Assembly (NCBI RefSeq): GCF_027595985.1
Contig: NC_073307.1
Coordinates: 38,072,234-38,136,233, forward strand
DNA: 64,000 nucleotides
Direction: 5' to 3'
From: Sorex araneus
Lineage: Eukaryota; Chordata; Mammalia; Eulipotyphla; Soricidae
Shown here: positions 1 through 11,209 of the stretch, one piece after another
Position numbering within the stretch: position 1 is the stretch's first letter
Layout: each line of letters begins with the position of its first letter
Program-made: the position numbers and the translations under genes
Notes under the pieces: generated by a model
The model's database searches: none
What the model was told of the DNA's origin: nothing
What the model saw: only the letters and a program-made list of their open reading frames with translations

Positions 1-469
1 GAATAGGCTAAAGACAATGCTGCTCTCAACGAAGGGAGAGAGTATCTAGAAAGATGAATAGAGATACAGAGATTTAAGTGCATTGCTGCTAGTAGATGGA
101 TGTGTAACCCCTAAGTTTCTTTTCCTTTTTGTTTTATGATGTCAGAGGTCAAACATGTAAGACATATTTCTGTCTACTGGAGTCCCATCCCTAGCCTAAT
201 TGCTAGGTTGTGCAGCATTGATCAGCCAGTACATGTAAGAATCATGTACACTTTTTTCTTTTTTCTTTTCTTTTGTTTTTGGTTGTTAGTATAGCTTTGT
301 TGAAAACATTAGTGATTCCATTTTTAAGTATGAGAGAAAACTTGCTGATTAATAGAGAGTACATATAAACAAGGCACTGAAAATATCTGTGTCTAGACAT
401 TGAAAACTAGAACTCAAAGACCAGGAATTCAAATTGAGTATTTGTACAAAAGAAAGTTTCATAATTTAA

Positions 470-697
470 TGTAGTCCCATTTGTTTATCTTTTTTTCTAC
501 TTGCTTGGTCTGCGGTGTTTCAACCTTGAAGATGCCTTTAGCTCCAATGTCATGGAGAATTCTCTTTACTCTTATAAAGAGGAAAAACACTCCCCACCAT
601 GCACCTTATAAGGTCTTTAATCCATTTTGATTTGATTTTTGTGCATGGCATTAGAAAAGGGTCAGAGTTCACTTTTCCCTCTCATATGTGGATACAA
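470..697 (-). mobile_element. L1 ORF2 fragment
   Basis: The stretch aligns by eye, in the same orientation, with the younger L1 at 38,730-38,940. Shared phrases include the 'cttcaatgtcatggaga' and 'gtcagagttca' blocks. It is ORF2 coding sequence read on the minus strand, in the part after the reverse-transcriptase domain. It is short, diverged and has no usable frame. Confidence 0.8.
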
Positions 698-769
698 AGA
701 AACATAATAGTCAAGCACAATGGAAACAACGTGACAACTGGTATTAAATAGGAAACATGCCAGCAGAGG

Positions 770-1112
770 GGACTGAGGGATAGGACAGGGAATAGGCAAT
801 GTCTATGGTGGAGGGAGGGTTCAACTGGGAGGAGGTGCTTAAAGGGGGTGCTGAAAGGTGTTAAAGTCTAGGGTTTATCTATGAAACCCTATCAGCAACA
901 GTGCTGTAAACCACAGTGCAGTATATAATTTTTAAGTGCTTCTACAATTATAGAAGCTTAGTAGGTTGTAGGTAAATAATAGGGGGGAGGGTGTATTGGT
1001 GGAGGCAAGTGGGCACTAATGAAGGAATTGGTGTATTTGTTGGAGGCCTGAAATATTTTATGCCTGAAACCCACATGAATAACTTTGCAATTTCATGGTG
1101 ACCAAATTAAAA
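770..1112 (+). mobile_element. L1 3' UTR-like segment, sense orientation
   Basis: A G-rich tract ('ggggggagggtgtattggtgg') leads into a 3' terminus of the type seen at the other L1 ends here: 'tgaaac...aactttgcaatttcatggtgac' followed by an A-rich end. It lies opposite in orientation to the ORF2 fragment just upstream, so the two may be one L1 with an inverted 5' part. The 700-770 junction is not resolved. Confidence 0.55.
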
Positions 1113-1865
1113 ATTACAGTGCTGAAAGGAATGCATTTTGCAAGACATTATCCTTTACTAGAGTGATGTTTGGTATATAACAGAAAAGTTTGAGGAAAAA
1201 AATAGTTTCCTATAAACCAAATAAAGGGGGGAAATTTGGTGTGTCAAAGCTTCTGTAACTTTGAGCCATGAGAACTGAAAAGTATATCTAGGACTTGAGA
1301 ATTCATTGGCTGAAAGACGACATAGAATTCTGTTGGCTGTTAATAATTCCGAAGTGTCTTAAGCAGGAGAGGAATTTATCCTGTCACATTGCAAGGACAG
1401 TCAGAGCTACTTTAAGATTTAAGACAGAAGCCCAATGAAGTAAGCACTGACATGTCACCTTTGCCTTTAGGCCAGACTTCAGGCAGCAATACTTTCAGGA
1501 ACTTTACCTAGATACCATACAAAAGTCCCCAAATAAAGCAACAATATGATACTACTTTCCTTAGGACCACTTAGCACTCAGCTTGCATGCTCCAGAATGG
1601 CATTACCTCTCTAAACCCAGAAAATTTCCAAAGGTAATTTAATATTGTAACCAATTTATATAATTTAGGACCCATTCCCTGTAGACACAAATTATTTTAA
1701 TCTTTCCATAAATGTCAGAAATACAATGTCTAAAGTTAAAATACATTCCAAAAGGAAATAAGTGGGGGTAGATGGAGAAGCAACTTACAAACCCCTTTTC
1801 AAGGAATATAAATAGAAAATCATAGCTTGAAATATTCCATTTCACAGTTTTTCTAAGATTATTTT

Positions 1866-2047
1866 ATTTTTTTATTTTTTTTTGCTTTTTGGGTCACACC
1901 CAGCGATGCTCAGGGGTTACTCCTGGCTCTGCACTCAGGAATTACTCCTGGCAGTGCTTGGGGGACCATATGGGATGCCGGGGATCGAACCTGGGTCGGC
2001 CGCGTGCAAGGCAAACGCCCTCCCCGCTGTGCTACCGCTCCGGCCCC
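1866..2047 (-). mobile_element. Young tRNA-derived SINE, type A
   Basis: Read on the minus strand, it has a tRNA-like head with recognisable A-box and B-box regions, then a body with 'ccatatggtcccc' and the closing motif 'gtgtgacccaaaaagc', then an A-rich tail (the T run at 1,866-1,882). A 14-bp TSD, TCTAAGATTATTTT, lies at 1,852-1,865 and 2,048-2,061. This is the abundant SINE I associate with shrews. Confidence 0.95.
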
Positions 2048-2325
2048 TCTAAGATTATTTTTAAGATAAGAAATGAACTAAGTTTGTCTTTAGGACCATC
2101 TTTATACTTTATCTTATCTTTTGTTCTTTTTTAAGAGCTTTTGACTTTGCAATCTTAAGTTAGTTACTGTTTTACTCTTTTGTTTTTCTCTATCTGCATT
2201 AAACAAGCTAATATTCTCATTTCTCTGTAGGAATGCATAAAAGTAGCTTAAGGAGTTAATTACTTATTTGACATAATAGACTATCCCTCTTATGTATAGA
2301 GATTTTAGAGTTGCACTTATATCCC

Positions 2326-2327
<2 letters not shown>

Positions 2328-2364
<37 letters not shown>
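2328..2364. repeat. (CA)n microsatellite
   Basis: About 18 uninterrupted CA units. Confidence 0.97.
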
Positions 2365-2366
<2 letters not shown>

Positions 2367-4485
2367 AATATATGTCTTACAAAGACAGGAGATATAGAAA
2401 GAGGAGGAGATGGAGGAAGAATTATAGTGACATTTTAGACCTTAAAGATTATTTGAGGATTATTCCTGGTCTTCTGCAAATAATTCACATACTTTGTTGT
2501 TTTGCTTATTAACCATGAGTTTTAAATGTGGCAAAACTTACTTAACCCACAACAACCAAATGTTTCACAGTCATAAAATCAGCTAGTTCTGATGTTTAAG
2601 GAACTTATAAGGGTTTTTCATAATATTAAAACATTAAATATTGTGCTTTTCTCTTGATTGTCTTTAAGTTAATAATACTAAAATACATTCACATGAAAAA
2701 ATATTTTGTGTGCTTTCATTTATTTGTACTTTCATTATGTTCAACAGACACTATGTTGTTCGTGTCATTGTGAATTGTGGCACATTTCTAATCATGTAGA
2801 CTCAATGTTCACTAGTTCTCTACCTATTACAGGCATAATAAATATTAATTTTGATTAAATGTTCTTGAATTATATTTTTAGCTTTCATCTATTGTATTAA
2901 AGTTTACACTGTTCAAGAAAAATAATTGACTTATTCAAATTATCTAAAGACATTCAGTTTATTTTGACTTAATGAATCTGTAGCTTTCTTCTCATAGATA
3001 TCATACTATAGGTTAATCTCAGACACTAGAGACTGATCACATTTGAATCACTAAATTTACTTGGAATATAATAGTGACTGTTAATATTTATAAAATAAAT
3101 TAACCAGAGATAGATAATATTTGTAACCATATGTTTGTGAATTCTTTACTGGGCAGTAACCTTTTGGGTAATAATTGGATTTATGTCTGTACCTTCTGAT
3201 TTTCATCAAAGAATATGGGGGATTTTTGTGGCTAATGGTACTGTAATGTAATATGTATGTGTATGTACTGTGATATAAATTTTAGGTGATGGCAAATTAG
3301 TATTCTTATGAGAATTATCTCAAATATTTAATACTTTTTCTTAAAGTCTGACATAGAAAATGCAGAAATTTTATTGTAAATTGTAGCAAATTAGTACACT
3401 TATTTTTCATAATTATTGGGTTTATTAATCTTAGTAAAATAGGTTATAAATAATTACTTTATACTTGTATAAACATTGCATATGCTATTTGAATCACACA
3501 GAAATCTTTGGTAGTTCTATGAATTCTGCCAGGTGCAGAATTTAGATAATATACTTCCCTATCATGCTCATCTTCTTATATAAATGTAAAGTTTACATGG
3601 AATGTTTTCAGAAATTCTTGTAAATACTATGTATATATTCTAACCTAATATAACTACTTTTTAAAGAAATGTAAGCATGTATATGTATGGACAAATAACT
3701 AATGAAAGCAGGTATTGACAATTTAGAATTTTAAGATGACATAATTAAGCATAAATGGTCTAGTGATATTTAAAAAATTAGCCCTATACCATATTTGATA
3801 ATGGAATAAGAATTGTAATCAGCATTAAAATGTTAGTGGGTAATTTCAAGTCCCTATTTTGAAGAATTAAGGAAATTCAGTCCAGTGGCTTCAGAATTAA
3901 AGGGTTGCTTTCAATATTACATGCCTGTACAGCTGTCTCACTCAAGTTTCACTGTCTATATACCAGTCTGTGCATGGAAGATAAACCCCAGCAATGACTT
4001 TGTAATAAACAGTTTTGTATTTTCAGATATCTCATCCTCTTTTGACAGACACAGGCCAGGCTTCCACCCCAATAATTACACCCCACCCCCATACACACAC
4101 ATCCCCACCATAGTGAGGAGTGAGAAGAGACATTAAGTTCCAGTTACATAGGGGTAAAGAGCTCCCTAATAAAGCAATAATTTTTCTGAAAAAGGAAAAC
4201 GTGGGATTCATGGGGTTTTGTGTTTTATTTGACTCTTTACCCTACTGGCTATTTGCTGAATGACAGTCTCCTGAGAAGATAAACTTGGATACATGTTTCT
4301 GAGTTTTAGATGATCTAAAACATAGGGTTTAATACCTAAAAATATGACTTTCTCTGTGAAATCTTCAATTGTTCTCTGCTTTTATGGAACTTACAGTGAA
4401 AGTGAGAAATTTATAAATTATTTTGGTATATACCACATGTTGCAATGTGAAATTTATTGACTTAGAATTAATATAAAAATATCTG
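2365..4485. other. No gene or repeat recognised
   Basis: AT-rich sequence with stop codons in every frame at short intervals. The 83-codon frame at 3,885-4,136 has no recognisable domain or codon bias. Old, unrecognisable repeats may be present. Confidence 0.6.
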
Positions 4486-4708
4486 GGCTAGGCGATAGCT
4501 CAAGTGGCTGAGCACATGCCTGTCATATGCTTGGGCCTGAGTTTAAACTCTGGCACTACAAGACCTCCCCAAGCACTTCTGGATATGTTCTGATGATGCT
4601 GTGTCACTGCTGGGTGACCTGGAGGCCCCTGAGCATTGCTGGCTCAAGCCTCACTACATTCTGGGGGGTATCACCATGAGTAGTTCACGGACAATGTAGT
4701 GCTTCAGG
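4486..4708 (+). mobile_element. Old tRNA-derived SINE
   Basis: It begins with a degraded 'gggctaggcgatagctcaag' head and continues into a G/C-richer body. It is more diverged than the type A copies. The RTE derivative at 4,717 inserted into or next to its 3' part, because the 'ggggtggtatc' sequence reappears at about 5,896-5,909. Confidence 0.65.
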
Positions 4709-4802
4709 GGTGGTATCACTATATCACTGTCATCCTGTTGTACATCGATTTACTCGAGTGGGCACCAGTAACGTCTCTATTACACTCATCCCTGAGATTT
4801 TT

Positions 4803-4977
4803 TTTCTTCTGCTTTTTGGGTAACACCCGGTGATGCACAGGGGTCACTCCTGGCTCATACACTCAGGAATTACTCCTGGCAGTGTTCGGGGGACCATATA
4901 GGATGCTGAGAATCAAACCCGGGTAGGCCGCATGCAAGGCAAACACCCTACCCGCTTTGCTATTGCTCCAGCTCCAG
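4803..4977 (-). mobile_element. Young SINE, type A, nested in the RTE derivative
   Basis: Typical type A sequence on the minus strand with a T-rich start. The perfect 13-bp TSD CCCTGAGATTTTT lies at 4,790-4,802 and 4,978-4,990. Removing it restores a continuous RTE derivative. Confidence 0.95.
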
Positions 4978-5307
4978 CCCTGAGATTTTTGAAGCCTCTC
5001 CTTACTTGTCTTTCCCAATGATTGGAGGCTCTTACAGGGTCAGGGGAATGAGACCTATTGTTACTGTTTTTGGCATATCGAATACACCATGGGTAGCTTG
5101 TCAGGCTCTGCTGTGCAGGTGGGATACTCTCAGTAGCTTGCTAGGCTCTCCAGGGCATGAATGTATCTGTTACTGTATTTTGGATATGAATACGCCATGG
5201 GGAGCTTGCCAGGCTCTCCTAAGTGGGCAATAGACTCTTGGTAGCTTGTCAGGTTCTCTAAGAGGGAGAACTAGGCTATTAGATGTTGCGCAGCCGTTTA
5301 TAGCTTG

Positions 5308-5893
5308 GTTTTATAGTTTCTGGATGTTGACCATTGATGGGATTACACAGCATGGAGGACAGACTCTGGGTGTGACAACCTAGCTACTGGAAAATGGGGG
5401 ATCTGGGTGGAAGAGGCCCATTCTTGATGCGAGCAGCCTTGGAGATCTTGGCCCTGAGTCCCGCACACCTGGGTTCCTCTACCAGCTCCCCCATGCCTGA
5501 GCTTGTCCGAATGTGTGGAAAGTGGCCTGAGTATGGCCATGGATGGGTTCTGGAGGTCCTCAACTGTTGAGGCTCTGCTCGGGGGGTGGGGGGATGGAAA
5601 TGCAACCCATCCTCTCTGAGGGGTACCCGGTGAAGACAGCCAGGCACGGGGACAAGAGACTGCGTCGCTTTCTTCCGGGGACTTGGTTTTATAGTCTCTG
5701 CATATTGGCCATTGATGGTATTTGACAGCACTGGGCACAGTCCCTGGATGTGACTGCCTCGTTACTGGAAAATGGGGGATCTGGGTGGAAGAGGCCCAGT
5801 CCTGATCCGAGCAGCCTTGGAGCTCTTGGTCTCGGGTCCTGCACATCTGGGTTCCTCTGCCGGCTCCCCCATGCGTGAGGTTCATCCAAACCC
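5308..5893 (-). repeat. Two diverged direct repeats in the RTE-derivative 5' region
   Basis: 5,308-5,515 and 5,686-5,893 align at an offset of about 378 bp. Both contain 'ttatagt(t/c)tctg', 'ccattgatgg' and 'actggaaaatgggggatctg'. The arrangement resembles monomer-like units of a LINE 5' UTR promoter region. The long minus-strand frames crossing it are chance frames in G/C-rich repeat DNA. Confidence 0.8.
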
Positions 5894-5909
5894 ATCAGGG
5901 GGTGGTATC

Positions 5910-6944
5910 TATAAAAAATATCCTCTTTGATATTAGAAGGTGCAATGAGCATAGTGTAGTTTTTGAAAAATGTATTAGGTTAAGCAAGTTAGGTAGTATT
6001 TGAAACAGAAATCGTACTATCCTCGCATTTTCTTTTTGATGACCTGAGTTAGAAAACATTATTTTATCACCACTTGGGTGAATGAGAACTAAGCAAATAG
6101 ATGCTCAGAGCATTTTAAAAAGCGGAGCTAATAATCCCCTCCCTTCAGTGTATCTTCTTAGACTTGTAGCATAACTTTGCTTTTATGTTAACCAAATTTA
6201 CTGACAAAGAAATTTGAAAGTAGACTTTGACTGAAAAATGTTTTTATGTTATACATAATCTGTGCTCTTGTTCTAGGGTATGCTGTTCAACACAATCAAC
6301 TGACTATAGGTTTCAACAATCTTAATTGTCCTGTAGAAACTCTTTCCAAGTTCAAATAGCTGGTTCCAACATCTGTCCACTTCTCACTTGACAAACTGGA
6401 GGGAAAATTCAGTAATAATTAGTTAGGATAAACTCATTACTAGGTAAAATGAGTGATTTTAGAGAGTCATCATTCTCTTTAGGTTAACCTTCCTCTGTTG
6501 ATAACATTTATTTTTATTTTTCAAAACTTAGGTTGTTTCCTATTCCTTGGAAGAAAAATTTGAGCTAGCTTTTATCAAACAATGGGACAAAGTCTTGAGT
6601 TATGTCATTATTACTGGAGGCCATGAAATCTGCAATATCTAGTACCTTAGTACTCAATTTAAAATTTCAAAATAGGCAGATGTCTCACTGAAAAATTGTA
6701 TAACTTAATTAAAAATGCACTAGAATGTAAGTTTTTAAAATAAAATATTTTTATGTTTGAAAGTAGAACTTTTAATCCTTATGGTAGCTATGAATATAGA
6801 GTAACAATATTTTATTGACTTCACAGTTTAAAGGAAGTAATTTCAAGCATTTATCCTATTTTAAGTATTTGTAACAAGAAAAGCTAAAATTATTTTAAAC
6901 TAAAAACTTATTTTTAAAAGAACATAATTTTAAAAGCAGTTAAA
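5910..6944. other. No gene recognised
   Basis: AT-rich sequence without long frames, microsatellites or recognisable young repeats. Confidence 0.55.
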
Positions 6945-7205
6945 TTATAATGCATATGGCCTCTCAGTATCTATATTGCAAAGCATAATGCCCAAAAGTA
7001 GAAAGAGTGTATGAGGAAATTTTCTGCCATTGAGGCAGAGGGAGGGCTGTAAAGGGGGGTTATACTGAGGACATTGGTGGTGGAGAATGTGCACTGGTGG
7101 AGGGATGGGTGTTTGATCATTGTATGACTGAAATTCAAAGATGAAATCTTTGTAACTATATCTCACGGTGATTCAATAAATAAATACACAATTTAAAAAA
7201 TAATA
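6945..7205 (+). mobile_element. L1 3' UTR end
   Basis: It corresponds to the reverse complement of 36,840-37,080. It has the 'ctctcagtatct...aatgcccaaaagtagaga' segment, the 'gcactggtggagggatgggtgtttgatca' region in shortened form, and the terminal 'tgattcaataaataaa'. It is a 5'-truncated L1. Confidence 0.85.
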
Positions 7206-7559
7206 TATGTGCACTGCAAAACTAAAAAAAATGTAATTCCTAGATTTCTAATTGCTAGGATTTTATAGTTTCAATTATCTACATTCTTCAGTAGCTTATA
7301 TTTACTTAAAAAAGTTGTAATAGATTTCAACTGAGCATAAATGCTTATATAAAATATTACTCTTATCAAAAATTATCCTGGAATTCATTACTTGAAAAAA
7401 TCAATTCCAGTAATAAATCATGCAAAGTGCTTTGTGATACATAGTCTGACAAATTCTTTCCATAGCTTCTTTATCTCCTTGCTGTTCTCTGCATTGCTCA
7501 TGCTTTCTCTCTTCCACGTTTGCATCAATTCATTTGAAAATATGGGTTTGCCTTTTTTA

Positions 7560-7864
7560 AAAATGTTTTTTATTTTATAAAGTAATTCACAATATTTGAT
7601 TACATTTAATATTCAGACACCAATCTCACCACCATTGCACCTTCCCACCACCATATTTCGGATGTTTTCATCCTGAGCCCCAACCTCTGTCCCAAAGCTG
7701 AACCGAAATAATATATTGTTTGCTATGAAAAACTGCTGAAAATGCTATAAAAAAGTTTTCTTAGGGGAAAGAGTGTGAAGATTATTGTATTTCATTCAGG
7801 GGCCATTAAGCCCAGATATCTATAAGAGATCACTAACATGTTGTTAAAGGTTGAGCCTTGTGTG
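7560..7864 (-). mobile_element. Older L1-like 3' UTR segment
   Basis: It aligns with 27,154-27,475 over most of its length: 'accaccatattt(c/t)ggatgttt', 'gctgaaaatg', and 'gtgtgaagattattgta' in the other copy's form. The T-rich start and polypyrimidine body indicate a minus-strand 3' UTR. Confidence 0.65.
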
Positions 7865-7877
7865 CTTATATATCTAT

Positions 7878-8125
7878 TTCTGTAGCACTGTAGCATTGTC
7901 ATCCCGTTGTTCATCGATTTGCTTGAGCGGACACCAGTAATGTCTCCATTGTGAGACTTGTTGTTACTGTTTTGGGCATATCAAATATGCCATGGGTAGC
8001 TTGCCAGGCTCTGCCATGTGGGCAGGATACTCTCGGTAGCTTGCCAGGCTCTCTGAGAGGAACAGAAGAATCAAACCCGGGTCAGCCCTTGCAAGTCCTA
8101 CCGGCTGTGCTATTACTCCAGCCCT
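7878..8125 (-). mobile_element. SINE type B (tRNA head + RTE tail)
   Basis: On the minus strand it has a tRNA-like head, a body with 'gagagcctggcaagctacc' and 'ggcatatttgatatgcc', and a terminal block with 'ttactggtgtccgctcaagc' type sequence ending in short repeats. The perfect 13-bp TSD CTTATATATCTAT lies at 7,865-7,877 and 8,126-8,138. Confidence 0.95.
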
Positions 8126-8159
8126 CTTATATATCTATAAAATAAAATCTCTCTAAGAT

Positions 8160-8645
8160 TTGTTGCCTCCTACTTTGAACCCCATAAAATGTGGTGCAGT
8201 ACTCTTGGAGTATGGGTAGGTTGTATGGTATGCAGTGTCGCGCAGTCCAGGAATAGGTTCACTCGTGGGTGAAGCTCGTGGACCCGAGTATGTGGAGAGT
8301 GGCTGTGAGCATGGTTGAGTTCTGGAGGTTTACGGCTGCTGGGGCTGGGTTTCTTGGTATGTGGAAGGGTCTCACCTGCCCCATTTCAGGTCGTCCTGAG
8401 TGAAATAGCCTGGTGTGGGGTCTGGAGACATAGCTATGGCATGTGTCATCTTATGCTCCCTTCTGGGAGAGGAGGACATACGATCTAGATGGTGGCCGAT
8501 GTCGAGATTATCTGCCACCAGCCAGAGGTGGCATGTGGGTGTGATTGTTGAGTTGCTGGAGACTGGGGGTTGGGCTGGGGAGGTATATGGGTAGAGGACC
8601 TCTGCACCTGGTCCCGTTGAACCCAGAGTTCTCAGTCACAAAGTA
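8160..8645 (-). mobile_element. RTE 5' region-related fragment
   Basis: 'ttgaacccca(t)aaaatgtggtg' and 'actcgtgggtgaag' match the reverse complement of blocks at 28,781-28,806 and 28,505-28,545 in the RTE LINE. Other phrases ('gtggagagtggctg', 'gttctggaggt') match the derivative at 5,516-5,560. It is GC-richer than its surroundings. Confidence 0.6.
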
Positions 8646-10240
8646 ATATGGGTTTGTCTTTTTGAGATCCTTTTTGTTTTCCCCTTTTCTGTTTACTTAC
8701 TAGGCTTTTTCCTCTGAACTGACCTTAGCTTCATTTAAGTGGCAACATTATTATGATTGTTACTACTGCTATTTTAATTTTGTGAGAATGAGCATTCACA
8801 CTACTTTGTAATGATGTACTTTTTTTATTTGCTACTTGGAAATGCACTTACAGTAATTGCTTTTGTGACAAGTATATGTGACAACCACATGTTTCCTAGA
8901 AACAAGATGGCAGTTTAAAGAAGTTCATATTAAAATTTGGAAAATATTTATTTATTCATGCACCAGAAAATTAATTTTAGAAATATAAGTGGAATTGAGC
9001 ATTTTTTCCACTGCTAGTTTTATTTCACCAATAAAGAGATGTAATTTTTATCCGTTAAAATTATTCACCTTTTTCCCTAAACATTCGTAAATTCTACTTA
9101 GCTTTTAATACTTTGGCCTATTTGTATTATCTTTTAAGAATTAGCATTAAAGTGTTAGAATTGCTTTCTTAATAAAATGTGCTTTATAAAGTCATCTTCC
9201 AAATTATTTATTATACAAAAAGCCTAAAATAATTTCTTTCTGTATCCTTCCTGTTCTTCTGTACCTGATACTTTTTGATATTTATTTGGCTTAACATTTT
9301 AATTTTGAATGCAGAAGCTTTCTAAGTCAAGGCAAATCACAACTAACACATATTTCTCCACTTTGTGGGAAAATAGAGATTGTATCAAAATAGCTGACAA
9401 AATTATCAGTTTCTTCTTAATTATTTTTGTAACCTTTATGTATTAACAAAATAATCTATAGTTCATCCATTTATTCAAAATTATATATCACCAGTTCATT
9501 TATTTTTCCTCAGAATTGCTAAATGACCTAAAAAATACAGCTAGCCAAATTCATCCTGCAGTGAATAATATTTATTGAGATTCCACTTGTTCTGACTTAA
9601 AATAATTTACTCAGTGAAGTGGAGGAAGCCATGCATGGACTATGTTCACTCACTCTCCTAAAATCAAACCACCAGCTAAAGCAAAAACAACTACGAGAGG
9701 CAGAACATTAAATGACATAAGCAAAAACCCGAACTCTTCTATGAGAACACATCTTAAAATCACATGACCTATGCTTCTCTGAAAAAAATTGGCACAGGGT
9801 GAAGATATGTAGCAACATAGGTTTATAGTCTTAACAAAGTAGCGAAATGGTCCAGTCTGAGAGAGATAAAGCAACTTGCACACTGCCAAACAGACATGAT
9901 GTAAGTGTTCAAAAAGAAAATTATAGTTAAAGCTTGCATTATCCTAATTACATAAATATTTTTATACATATGTGATGATAATTGGAATGCTTCTTAAAAT
10001 ATGAAAGGACAAGGAGTTTCAGATGAAGCTTCAGATAGATATGAGAAATGAATGACTGGGCATGTGAGGAAAGATGAGTTGTGTTCTAAGGTAGCTGAGG
10101 AGTTGACCTATTATATTCTGTTGGCAAACAATAGAAGCTGCAAGTAATAAACTTGGATATTTAGCTGTGGAAGATTTCAGGCAACGTGTGGAAGTTAAAC
10201 CCTGGTTCCTCTGTTTTTTACAATAAAATGTGAGTAACAT
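8646..10240. other. No gene recognised
   Basis: AT-rich sequence. The 79-codon minus frame at 9,650-9,889 shows no domain. Confidence 0.55.
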
Positions 10241-10244
10241 ATAT

Positions 10245-10400
10245 TTTAGAGCTGGAGAGATAACTCAACAGCTGAGTGCATGATTGGCATCCTAGAGGAT
10301 TATATTCTATCTGCAGCAGCAGATGGTCTTTTGAGCACCACTGAGGATGATCTCCAAATACTGAGCCAGAGCATTGCCCTGAGAATTCCAGGTGTACTCT
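10245..10400 (+). mobile_element. Old tRNA-derived SINE
   Basis: Degraded 'gctggagagataactcaaca' head and a body resembling type A, heavily diverged. Confidence 0.65.
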
Positions 10401-10493
10401 CCACCCCAAACAAAAATAATTTGAGGAATAAATGATTAAAAAAATAAGTATTTGATAATTCAGGGGGGAAAAATCAGCCTATATAGATAGTGT

Positions 10494-10744
10494 AGGCTGG
10501 AGTAATAGCCCAGAGAGTAGGGCATTTGCCTTGCACACAGCCAACCCGGATTTGATTCCTCCATCCCTCTCAGAGAGCCTGGCAAGCTACCAAGAGTATC
10601 TCGCCCTCATGACAGAGCCTGGCAAGCTACCCATGGCATATTCAATATGTCAAAAATAGTGAAAAAAGGTCTCACAATAGAGACGTTACTGGTGCCTGCT
10701 CGAACAAATTGATGAGCAACTGGATGACAGTGATACAGTGATAC
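10494..10744 (+). mobile_element. SINE type B
   Basis: The head 'ggctggagtaatagcccaga' leads to a B-box-like 'ggatttgattcc', an RTE-derived body, 'acgttactggtgcctgctcg', and a tail of two 'gtgataca' units. The 9-bp TSD AGATAGTGT lies at 10,485-10,493 and 10,745-10,753. Confidence 0.95.
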
Positions 10745-10806
10745 AGATAGTGTGTTCCAGTAACCAGGCTAGGGGTGTTTTTCAAAAAAAAAAAAAGAAA
10801 AAAACT

Positions 10807-10811
10807 ATATA

Positions 10812-10864
<53 letters not shown>
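10807..10864. repeat. (AT)n microsatellite
   Basis: Nearly pure AT repeat preceded by an A-rich run. The frame 10,775-11,008 that spans it is not a gene. Confidence 0.95.
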
Positions 10865-10867
<3 letters not shown>

Positions 10868-11024
10868 TCTGATCAGCCACTTTATCAGAAACCAAAACCA
10901 AGAATAGAGTTAGTTTCACTTAGGAGGATCTGTGGGGTGCCCCTTTATCATGTGGCATATTCTCTGAAAATTCACAGAAGGCTGAAAGGCCTGAAAATTT
11001 TCTTTTGAGAGGACGTGATTGCAA

Positions 11025-11172
11025 TTTAGGCTATACCCAGTTGTGCTCAAGGTTTACTCCTCATTCTCTTAGGGATCATTCTTGGGGGTGCTCAGGGGAT
11101 CATATGTGGCCAGGGATTGTTTAGCTGTATGTGAGGCGAGTTCTTCACCCCCTTTACTACCTATCTAGCTCA
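11025..11172 (-). mobile_element. Old tRNA-derived SINE
   Basis: It shows the antisense pattern 'gtgctcaaggtttactcct...gggatcat', with a degraded head toward 11,170. Confidence 0.65.
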
Positions 11173-11209
11173 GAACTGAGAATTTCATACCAGCAAAAAT
11201 ATAAACTGG

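Larger units (their letters stand above)
4717..5893 (-). mobile_element. Internally deleted RTE derivative, ~1 kb, non-autonomous
   Basis: Read on the minus strand, it has a 5' region related to the 5' end of the RTE LINE at 28,472, including 'gcaagct...ccatgg...gtattc' and the 'ctgaccctg...agcctccaat' block. This joins directly to the RTE 3' terminus ('attactggtgcccactcgag' type, then 'gatgacagtgata'). All of the endonuclease/RT coding region is missing. The flanks carry an imperfect TSD, CAGGGG(G)TGGTATC, near 4,705-4,717 and 5,895-5,908, so the copy looks like one retrotransposition event. A type A SINE (4,803-4,977) was inserted later. Confidence 0.8.

Noticed and set aside
5343-5885. 180-codon minus frame
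   Set aside because: It lies entirely in the repeated GC-rich 5' region of the RTE derivative. Overlapping frames on both strands and no domain argue against a gene.
10775-11008. 77-codon frame with Tyr/Ile repeats
   Set aside because: Product of the AT microsatellite.
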